Origin: Leptoclinus maculatus | Lineage: Eukaryota; Chordata; Actinopteri; Perciformes; Stichaeidae | Length of the DNA: 64,000 bases | Assembly (NCBI GenBank): GCA_032191485.1 | Contig: JAVDOI010000008.1 | Coordinates: 15,938,174-16,002,173, forward strand | Direction: 5' to 3' | Part shown: piece after piece, positions 55,413 through 64,000 of the stretch | Layout of the letters: each line of letters begins with the position of its first letter | Position numbering within the stretch: position 1 is the stretch's first letter | Notes under the pieces: model-generated | Told to the model about the DNA's origin: nothing | Databases searched by the model: none | The model's input: only the letters and a program-made list of their open reading frames with translations | Position numbers and translations under genes: made by a program

Positions 55413-58400
55413 CTACGTGCGGCTGCTGTGTCTCTTTTGGCTCTGGATCTTTCTCCTCAGCATCTGGTCATGAATCAGATCCGACTGTCTCACGTCGGTG
55501 TTCCCACAGCCCACCACAGGACAGCTAGAGGGCAGACAAAGATCGCTTAAAAGGCCGTCTAAACACACAAATAGAATATGCAAATTTGCTCCAATGTGAG
55601 CAAGCGCGAGTTAAAAAACATCTCTGCATCGATACGGACAGGCACTTCGGGGAGGAGGAGGATAAAGTGAGGTTACAAGTGCAACAGCATTTCGTCAGTC
55701 ATACACCTAATCACAATACGGCCCCTTTGAGCATTGCTGCTATAATTGTGCATGGAAGGCGTGTGCGGTGACCACAGTGGGGGCTCAAGACGATAGGACG
55801 GCGTCTTTGACGACAACATAAGCCGGCGCTGGGATTTCATCAGAGTTCCTTTAGGAGCAGCCACATTTAAATTCATTCCAACATCAAAGCAGTATAATAA
55901 AGAAAATGTGAATTAAGGCCGACTGCTGGTCTCACGGCAGCACGCCAAGTTGTTTACTTGCTGCAAAACAGTCCTCCAAGGAAGAGTGTCTTACCGGCAT
56001 TTCTTTTTCTGGCCTTGTTTTGCTTTGATCAGGCCCAGTATGGCAGCTTCATCATAGTGGTGGTTACACTTCTTATTCTTCATCGGGTTCACCATTTCCA
56101 CCTTGAATACAGATTCACAGCGGTGTTATCAAATGAAATGCACACGGACCCAAAACACAGCTGCTAAAACATCAACATCATGGTGGTTTCCTACGTTTTT
56201 GCTGACACTGCAACTAATGTTGTCAGAAATCAGGTAAGAGTTGTAATAAGATTCAAATGTTTTGAAATAAGAAGAAAAAAAAAAAGCATTCAACTGGAAT
56301 ATGTAAACTGGTAGAAATAACACATTAGCAGGCTGCAGCAGTCTACCTGTGTGAGTGGGCAGGTGAAGTTGACTTGGCTCTGTGTAACAGCGATGTCTTC
56401 ATCGAGCTCCTCCGTGTTCTCCACAGACTCTTGGTTGCCTGAAATCACAACATGCAGACGGTGAGCTTCCAAATGTCCGACCACAGTAATAAGTGACGTA
56501 CTGGATGGATGACAAGGTGGCAGGAGGTTCTACAGTGAGAAGGACATGGATATGGATATGGCTGAAACTATATTTATATATAATACAGAAACATGGTAAT
56601 AAATTCAGAGCTAATTCAGCATGTAATGGAATGATGTAAGACACACAGCCGTATACTTTCACAGTAGCACACATAGCCTAAAGACATTACACCAACAGAT
56701 ACATGCATGTATGTGTGTAAGACATGCTCACACAGGCATCCAACACACCCACCCACACATAAAGCAATCTCTCCTTTTTTAAAATATGAATAAAGTTCAC
56801 TTTACAGTGTGCTCTTCCAGGCGACGATGCAATGGCCAAGCCAATAAGGTTACATATTCTAATTTTTAGACATTAACAGAGCAAAATGTAAGCTTCATAA
56901 AGTATCCCTCTGTAGGGAAAAATGAGGTGATTTGTCACTCTATTCAGTGAACAAGAATGATGGGTTTGATGGGTTAAGGCTTCACAGAATACATTATGTT
57001 GACTGTACATTAAATTATCTCATATAATCAGACACTGCAAAGTATGGGGTTTTTTTCCCCACAATGTAACTATTGGGAATGAGTCAGACTGGGGAAATAA
57101 CATTGGTACAGAGAACCTCAACATATGGCCTTGCCCAAGCGTGGCTACGTTTTTTTAATAAGGGGTATAATGAGGACAACAATTAAAAAGCCGAAATAAC
57201 AGCTACAGGGTGACAGGCAAAGTTAATTAATCAACAGTAAACAAAGGGAGTTGTGTGTTTTAAAATTCAGCTAATTATTCTAAAAAAGGACCCCTCCCAA
57301 GATTTCTCTCTGCTCGGCGGAGCAGCCCTCCTGCAAGCACAGCTATGATCAAAGTTTATTAAAAGTCCTGAATCCATTGCGTTGAGTCCACCAGTGCATA
57401 AATTCGGATTGTTTCTCCCATCTCTCCAGGCCTTACCTTGGTTGAGAGAGTTCTTCATGCTGTCCATGAAGGCCACTACTTTGGGGTGACTCTGCAGCTC
57501 GGCGTCAGAGAGTCTGGCTATTCTCTCCGTGAACTGCTCCTTCACTTTGGCCGACAGGCTGAACATGGCCTCGGGCTGCTGTGTGTTAACCTACACAAAC
57601 GGAAGTAGATTAGGCCGTTTCCTTGACCTTTACAATTAGTCAACTTCAGTGTTTTCCCTGACATTTAAAACCAACACCTTGACATTAAGCCTTGCCACTC
57701 AAAAAAAAAAAATGGTGTGGACGCAGCGAAGCGAGAGCTCGATGACCTTACAAAGAAGCACTCGTCTATACGCACTTTTTGTACATCTAAGCCCTTATCC
57801 CGTTAATGCATCTCAAAGCTGACCCGATCCTGGAAATGTTTTCCACTCATGTGATTAGACGGCACCGGGTTGCTCTCACCTCTGATGTGACTTGTTGCAC
57901 AATGTCAACAAAGTGGTTGATTTCTCTGTCCAGCTTGGCACACTCCAGAATCATGGCCTCCATCTCCTTGATGCCCGGAGTGTCCCCTTCACCTGTATGT
58001 AACATAACCACACACAGAGTGATGGACGTATTCAGATCATTTACTCAAGTAAAAGTAGTAATACCACACTATAAACATACTACATTGTGTGTAAAAGTCT
58101 TGCATTGAAAATCTTTGTTAAAAAAAAATAACAGATGTATCAAAAGTACATATATATATATATACACTCATCATGCAGATTGGCCCCTGCAAGTATATTA
58201 ATATATTCCAGAATTATTATTATCATTGACGCATTAACATGTATCTTAGCTGGTCAAGGTGGAGGTAATTTACACTACTTATTACTGTTGGGTGGTTTAA
58301 TCTATACTAATGCATCACATTTTATAACCCTATCATGGATTTTGTTTGTAAATGATATATCTTTTAAGTACACAAAGCTATAGATGCCACATAAATGTAG

Positions 58401-58777
58401 TGGGTTAAAAAGTACAATAACTCCCTCTGAAATGTTGTGGAGTAACGTTAGCATTAAATGGAATAGTAAGTAACTTTCCTCAAAATTGTAACGTTACTCC
58501 AAGTACTGTAACGTCATGTACTTTTCATTACCACTACTGGAAATACACTTGTTCAATCACAAATAACGTTACTATCATAGCCAGGTACTTTGGGGGAATA
58601 TCCCTGGTTACTATGTATCGTTAAGGTAAACACAAACAGGCTAATACAAGTGTAATCTTCACCCTGTGCTTCCACCAGGTCCATCGCCACATCGGTCACT
58701 ATGTCCATTCCTGTCCCGATGTCCGCCTGACACGACTTCAGACTCGACAGTGTTCCGTGAACGGCGCTCAGAGACAT
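55413..58777 (-). CDS. nsmce2: E3 SUMO-protein ligase NSE2 (MMS21)
   Basis: Coding exons 5' to 3': 58777-58663, 57992-57880, 57590-57437, 56438-56347, 56101-55995 and 55524-55413. All introns are GT-AG. They total 693 nt, 230 aa (human 247). The product is the SUMO ligase subunit of the SMC5/6 complex, acting in DNA repair and replication-fork stability in the nucleus. The N-terminal half is helical (GTLSSLKSCQADIGTGMD, LDREINHFVDIVQQ), as needed to bind SMC5. The conserved EDIAVTQSQVNFTCPLT leads into an SP-RING with apparent zinc ligands Cys170, His172, Cys195 and Cys200, then GCGNTDVRQSDL and a basic tail. The ATG before SLSAVHGTL was chosen because the in-frame sequence upstream has no other ATG; the N-terminus is shorter than human. 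A dispersed repeat sits in intron 1. Its 5' end follows the washc5 3' end by about 400 bp in the same orientation. Confidence 0.95.
58020..58545. repeat. Interspersed repeat in nsmce2 intron 1
   Basis: It begins ATTCAGATCATTTACTCAAG then TAAAAGTAGTAATACCACA and closes with GTACTTTTCATTACCACTACTGG, the same family style as 2325-2720 and 21640-22272. A (TA)n run lies at 58149-58164. There is no coding content. The transposon class is from recollection. Confidence 0.6.
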
Positions 58778-58835
58778 CACGATCTTATATCCACTGAGAC
58801 CACCGACTAACTGCCAGCGACCCAAAGTTGAGCTA

Positions 58836-58906
58836 CGTTAGCCTAGCTTGCTAACGTTTACGTCCTGGCTTCTGGTCTGGTTAGCCTAGCTAGCTAGCTA
58901 GCTAAC
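58836..58906. repeat. Two short inverted repeats upstream of nsmce2
   Basis: CGTTAGC...GCTAACG (58836-58856) and GTTAGC...GCTAAC (58880-58906, with a (CTAG)n core) lie 60-130 bp upstream of the nsmce2 ATG, in the short gap after washc5. They could be in the promoter or 5' UTR. Confidence 0.6.
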
Positions 58907-59174
58907 GTAAATTGACGAGCTACTTCCTGTACGAGTGTGAAGTAGCAGTGTCTTTATCTGTGTCAGTTTGTTGTACTAATGATATTAAGAAGATAAGCAA
59001 CGGTGAAATGCTTTACAAGAAAACACGCAAATCACCCGCGAAAAACTACAACAGTAGCTACTACAGCCAAGATACTTCCAGGTTTGTTTTTGTTATTTTC
59101 AAAATAAAAGCCTTGACCAAAAGATCCACTTATCAACTGAAGAGAAACAACACAAGATATTATGAACAATCGTA

Positions 59175-59504
59175 TTTATTATTACTAAATAGTATTTCGA
59201 AATGGCACAAAGTGATAATACATAAAGTAGGCAAATAAGCTATTTAAATTTTATATCTATGTACAATCTATTATTAGTGCATTAAGACATTAATGGTCAA
59301 TGAAATGTGTAAGTAAAACAAGCTTTTTCATGGTAGACATTGAAGCACAGTCTAAATAATAAAATTATTAAAGACTGATTTTCATTTTGCTGCTTCAGTT
59401 TAGTTTTTACACACCTGTGCTTTTCCTAATGTGACAAGTCAAAATGTAAAACGTATGGCAACAAAAGCATAGTGGTGCATGACGAAAATGCTTCATCCAG
59501 ATCT
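59175..59504 (-). other. washc5: 3' UTR of washc5 with AATAAA signal
   Basis: TTTATT at 59175-59180 reads AATAAA on the minus strand, about 325 nt after the washc5 stop and 400 bp before the nsmce2 ATG. Confidence 0.6.
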
Positions 59505-62500
59505 TCACAGTATTGTTCTGAACTCATCAAAAATGAAACTGGGCACATGGGCTTCGGCCACCTTAAGAATACAGGAAAAAAGGAGAAATACACGTTATTA
59601 TCCCACAGTATGTAAAAATGCAAGACAAAGTGCTCAAAACATGTCTGTAGTCTTATTCAGGGCATGGTGCTTTATGATTTATTACATCTTACTATATAAC
59701 AATACAGCTGCTCAACATATAAGGGTATCAAAGCTACCCCCAGTTTATGTCAATTGTTGTAATTTACCACATTTTGACAACCTTACATGCAGCAATGCTA
59801 CGGTCAAAGTTGGCCTACCTTGCGTGACAGTTTTGTGTACTTCACATAGTCTTCCAGGAACATCAGCGCTCCCACCACATCAGAAGGCATGTCAGGGATC
59901 TTCTGACTATAATGGGGTCAAATGCAAACTCAAACGTGAGTCCATAAAGCCATAAAAGGATAGACTTCATAAAAGTATTCAGATCAAGCAAACGATATTT
60001 TAAACCACATACAAAAAAAAAAAAATGGAGTCAAGTCTGTCTTGTTACCTTGTGCACTGCTCCATGATCGAGCGGATGAACTGACCAATGAGAGACAAGA
60101 ACTGCTGTGTGTATCTTGAGTGAAACTGCTTGAGCAGGGTGAGCACGCCGAGCACTAGCGGAGGCCAGTCAACTGGATCTGTGGCTTTCTTGCAGGTCAT
60201 TCCTGGGAAAAGTCGAGCGGTCATTTACATGTTTGATGCAGCCTTACGTACCAAGTCCAGCACACTGGCTGTAAAATCCACCACATCATTTATCACTATT
60301 ATAACAAGAATCTGGTGTGCTCACAATCCTTAAACCTTCGGGTTTAAGGATTAAAAACTACATTCAAACTGTAAGAGGTGCCTGTTATACCATGTGGGCA
60401 CACTGGTTTGACCTGTTGCACTCACGACTGTACAACTCGTGAACCACAGTGCGATAAAAGCTGTATTATAGTAAACTGGAGAAAAAAAACATGCCTTGGT
60501 TTTTGTTGTACTGAAGTTTAGGCAGATGAGCGATGATAAACAGGAAGTTGATGATGGGGAAGTACGGAAGGCGCTTTGTGGTGATGTAGATCTGTGAGAG
60601 ACACAAAAATGGAAGAAAAATGGTCAGAGCGTTCGGCAATAAATAACCACAGAAAACAGACACGACAGACACGCTTCAGTTTGTGGTGGTTTCTGAAAAA
60701 CAATTATTATTTGTCAAACAACGCTCATTATCTCCGAACCTTGTTGAGTGGGTTGTGAATGCCGGCGGCCTCCAGGTGGGCAGTGATATCATACAGAAGA
60801 GTGTTGTCCTCTTTAGGGTAGGGCAGCGATGGATCCTGGTAGTGAGCTTCAATGTCGGCCAGCAGAGACCTGGCAAGGGCACAGTAAGAGTTGACATATG
60901 ATGGATGAATTAAGGAGTGTATTTATCAACTAGTGCTTGTGCAGAAATTTCAATCAGGAAAAGTCACCTCACATGTTTGTTTTCTTAAATCAAACAGTCA
61001 TTGATATACTACTAGTACTTGGCAAAATAAATGGTAATAATAATAAAGTGGTGAGACTTGACTGACTTGTTGAGGTTTTCCAGGGCAGCAGCCAGGTGTT
61101 TGGAGTCAAACTTGCAGGAGTAGTTCAGCTCATTAGCGATCTGCTGTCTGAGAATCTGCATCTGACCAACCTACAACAAACAGATGGAGTGGCAGGAAAA
61201 CACAGGATGAATATCTAAACTAAAGTAATCAATAATCATTTTCTATTCACACCATTAGGGACCATCATGGAGCCAGTACCTTCATGATGGCCTCCAGGTA
61301 TGCACCCCAGATCTTCTGGGTTTTGCCCACAGCGCTCGCGTACACTTTGCTGGCATTACCTGTTGCATAAAAAAAACAAATGAATTATCCTTCAGGAATA
61401 GAAAGATGCTGGCAGGTTGAAGGATGTCCGATAATGAATACCTACCCACGATACCCTGGATCGGGTTGACAGCACCCAGCATGGCTTTGAAAACATCCAC
61501 CGCAGCTCTGTCCTTCAGGATTGTCCTCTGAATCCAAACCAGGAAGTTCTGATGGGAGAAACACGTTGCCAACGGTGCAAATATATTCAGGTATGCATAG
61601 TGTATGCATTAAAGAAAGCCCTTACAGACCTGGATTCATTCATTTTTTTGTCCCCAATAAGAGCCTTGGGGTAGCTTTGTTGCACAGCCTGAAAGCTTTT
61701 TTGTATGCTAATTACCTGAAGTTCCTTGACAATCATGAAGCAGAGCAGGCGGTCTAGTCCATTGAGGCCAAATGTACCCAGAGTGTTCTGGATCTCAGAG
61801 AACAGCCTGTTGTTGGTGACCTCGTGGTGGCTCCTCAGGTCGTACCAGGTGTTCAACTGGTCGATGTAGCACGTTACTCTGTAGAAAGGACCAATGTTTG
61901 TCAGGGAGCTGAGGAAAACTGCAATATTCAGTATCTACGGACAAAAGCTTGTTTCTTCATCTAAAGCTCAGTTGTTCTGAGAAAGAAAAGCACTTCCTAG
62001 GATTTCAATAACTCTTTTATTTCAGGCCACACGTACACGGGTTCTCCTTTATCTCTTTTGTGAGGCGTCACTAGTGAGGCGACATCTGTGAACAGCGGAC
62101 GTGGTCAAATAACTTGCCAACAAGACTTTTTTACAAGCTAGCACATAAATGTACAGTTACTCTTCTTATATTTGAGGAGACATACTTGGGATCCGTGATG
62201 CGGAGGATCTCTCTGCAGAGACGGCCGATGAAGGTGGCAGACTCATCCACGGAGGGAAACTTTGGGATGGGGATGTGGGTGGACTGGTGCATGCTCTGCC
62301 AGTCCTGGATCTGATTGGAAGCAAGGAAAGAAACCGGCGAATCAACTCCCACGTTACTGACGAAATACACAAACGACCAGAGTGTTTTCTTATTGATTGT
62401 TGGTGCACTGGTCAGGGATGTGACCAGAAACCCGCAAGAAGCGTGCTACAGTGTTGAGCTGTGCTGACCTTGGTCCTGAGGAAGCTGTTGCATTCCTGTT

Positions 62501-63677
62501 CCACATTGTAGTTGATGATACGGGACACCTCCTCCTGCCAGATTTTAAGGCCGTAAATGCTGACGTAGTCCTGGATGTACTCAAACGACCTGTAGAACCC
62601 ATCCATGGTGGCCGCCATGTCCTTCAACTTGGGCATCAGCTCACTAGGCTGCGAGAGAGGAAGAGTCTTGTTTAGTCTCGTCGCTTTCATTTCTCACTGC
62701 TGTTATAAAAGTATTCAGCGATCAACAGATCTGAAGTCTGACCTTAGCCCTGAGGTTGAAGATCAATCCTTTGTGGAGAGCATAAGCTACCCTCTTCACC
62801 AGCTCCTTCCTGATGCCGTCCTCCAGAAGCTGCTTGGGATCCACCTAAAGTGTCACAGTGTGTTGGAAAAGTAGAATCCAGTTACTTCTTCTTCAACAAG
62901 CACTGAGGCTTGATGTAGACACCATATCCCTGCCTGAAGTCCAAATAACTGTGTCACATCGTCTACCTTAATGATCCCAACCAGAGTTGTCTTCATCATC
63001 AGGATCCCCTCAGTGAAAATGGAGATGTCATGGGTGAGTTTAGCCACCTGTAATCACAAGAAGCAGAGGGATGTTTAGAGACACAAATACCCTCGAGTCA
63101 GTCAAAGCATGAGGATAAGATAAGAATGTTCTACATCACTTTGTATAAAGAGAGATGACTGCCAGCTGACGGTGTACTTAACCTGCGTAAATAGAAATGT
63201 TCCACGCTGCTTCGTTTAAAGTTTAAAGTTGAAATTCGACTCAAAAGTTCAACACTATAACAATCACGCTTGATTGACATTTTTAAATTCTCAATATCAG
63301 CCGAATGAATGCAATTCAAGTAAGTCTCTGAGCCTTCTATTCTAATTTGCATTCACATCAAATGAAAAGTCATTTCAGAAACGCCAGCTAGTACGATTAC
63401 TGCAGCACACAAGCCGCCGTCTAAACAGAACAACTTTATTATCTAAAATCTAAGGATGTTGTCTCACGACTTCAATGACATTCTGAAGCACACTCCAGGA
63501 GCTACGTGCACATTGTGAAGTGAACGGTAGTTTTACTTCATAGCGAGCCCCGAGCTGGGAGTAGTCCTTCAGCTTGTCCTTGTCTAGCCGTGTGGGCACC
63601 TCCATGATGTCGTGGATCTGAAGCGTGATGATCTTGGCCAGAGAGGTGAACATGCTCTCTGGGATGATCTGCAGCAC
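59505..63677 (-). CDS. washc5: WASH complex subunit 5 (strumpellin), C-terminal part
   Basis: Fourteen exons, 5' to 3': 63677-63537, 63047-62967, 62844-62743, 62648-62469, 62310-62186, 61878-61716, 61548-61446, 61359-61280, 61170-61067, 60869-60740, 60591-60495, 60202-60049, 59906-59819 and 59561-59505. They give 1605 nt, the last 534 residues of a protein of about 1159; the rest lies beyond the right edge. Strumpellin is a scaffold of the WASH complex, which activates ARP2/3 actin polymerisation on endosomes. The sequence runs from VLQIIPESMFTSL through EVPTRLDKDKL, SIFTEGILMMKTTLVG, MDGFYRSFEYIQDYV, LGTFGLNGLDRLLCFMIVKE, KTQKIWGAYLEAIMK and YITTKRLPYFPIINFLF to the end VPSFIFDEFRTIL, collinear with human. 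The intron 60494-60203 must use a GC donor (CAAG then GCATGT). The other introns within the window are GT-AG. Confidence 0.96.
60325..60352. other. Perfect 12-bp hairpin with TTCG tetraloop in a washc5 intron
   Basis: Arms AATCCTTAAACC and GGTTTAAGGATT pair without mismatch around TTCG, closed by a C-G pair, on the plus strand. In the washc5 transcript the loop reads CGAA. It lies inside the GC-AG intron. Confidence 0.8.
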
Positions 63678-64000
63678 CTGGAAACAAGAAGATAAAACGC
63701 CCAAAACTGAGCATCCAACACCTTGTACCTTTGAGGGGTTTGTTTTTAAGACAGAAGAGCCGAGATCAGTCTTCAAAAGCAGATGGTGGACGGTGCTGGA
63801 GATGAAAAATCTTGTGTTCAGCCAGTAGGATCCAGTCCTCCAGCATAAAGTAACATAGGATGTGGACGATGAAACCAGAAGGCGATAGCATAGACGTCCA
63901 CTAAATTGCCGTTTTGGGGGTAGATTTGCAAAACAGATGGTTGTAGAAACATCAATCATGACCGCAGGTGTTTCTGCAGCCGCCACAATCATTCACAGCA
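63678..64000 (-). other. washc5: washc5 intron at the window edge
   Basis: Directly upstream of the first in-window exon's acceptor (pyrimidine-rich, ending CAG). No further washc5 exon is recognisable before the edge. Confidence 0.6.

Noticed and set aside
63450..63992. 180-codon minus-strand open frame at the right edge
   Set aside because: Only 63677-63537 is coding (a washc5 exon). The rest reads through both flanking introns.

Overview
The window is vertebrate nuclear DNA from a ray-finned fish, most likely a spiny-rayed (percomorph) teleost. The evidence is compact intron-containing genes with canonical splice sites, proteins that read as fish orthologues of known vertebrate genes, very many long (TG)n/(CA)n microsatellites and G/C homopolymers, and interspersed repeats typical of teleosts. 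There is no bacterial, viral or CRISPR-type content. The species cannot be named from sequence alone. Family and orthology statements rest on remembered vertebrate sequences, not on a search.

Layout, left to right. 1-3.2 kb: no gene, simple repeats and one degenerate transposon-like repeat. 4968-7947 (minus): elovl4, a very-long-chain fatty-acid elongase, six coding exons, 318 aa, with a probable 3' UTR down to about 3.2 kb. 10280-11905 (plus): prelid3a (slmo1), a mitochondrial intermembrane-space lipid-transfer protein, six coding exons, 178 aa, head-to-head with elovl4. 15190-21225 (minus): fbxo32 (atrogin-1/MAFbx), nine coding exons, 363 aa. 26359-28617 (minus): klhl38, a BTB-BACK-kelch protein, four coding exons, 586 aa. 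28.6-50.3 kb: a gene-poor stretch of about 22 kb holding microsatellites, a probable solo LTR and other dispersed repeats. 51131-51940 (minus): lratd2 (fam84b), single coding exon, 269 aa. 55413-58777 (minus): nsmce2 (mms21), a SUMO E3 ligase, six exons, 230 aa. 59505 to the right edge (minus): the C-terminal 534 residues of washc5 (strumpellin), 14 exons, cut by the window edge. I derived every exon boundary by hand from splice sites and frame, and each assembled reading frame closes without a stop.

The genes are not an operon-like system. fbxo32, klhl38, lratd2, nsmce2 and washc5 all lie in human 8q24, so most of the window is a conserved-synteny block. elovl4 (human 6q14) and prelid3a (human 18p11) are joined to it on the left. 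fbxo32 and klhl38 are both muscle-associated genes and lie in the same orientation.

The most notable signals are small. There are two introns that frame logic forces to be GC-AG: fbxo32 intron 7, with a CA repeat just downstream of the donor in the transcript, and a washc5 intron that also carries a perfect 12-bp hairpin closed by a cUUCGg-type tetraloop. There is also a 10-glutamate insertion in atrogin-1, a Ser in place of the family Cys nucleophile in lratd2, and several inverted repeats. I found no convincing undescribed biological system.
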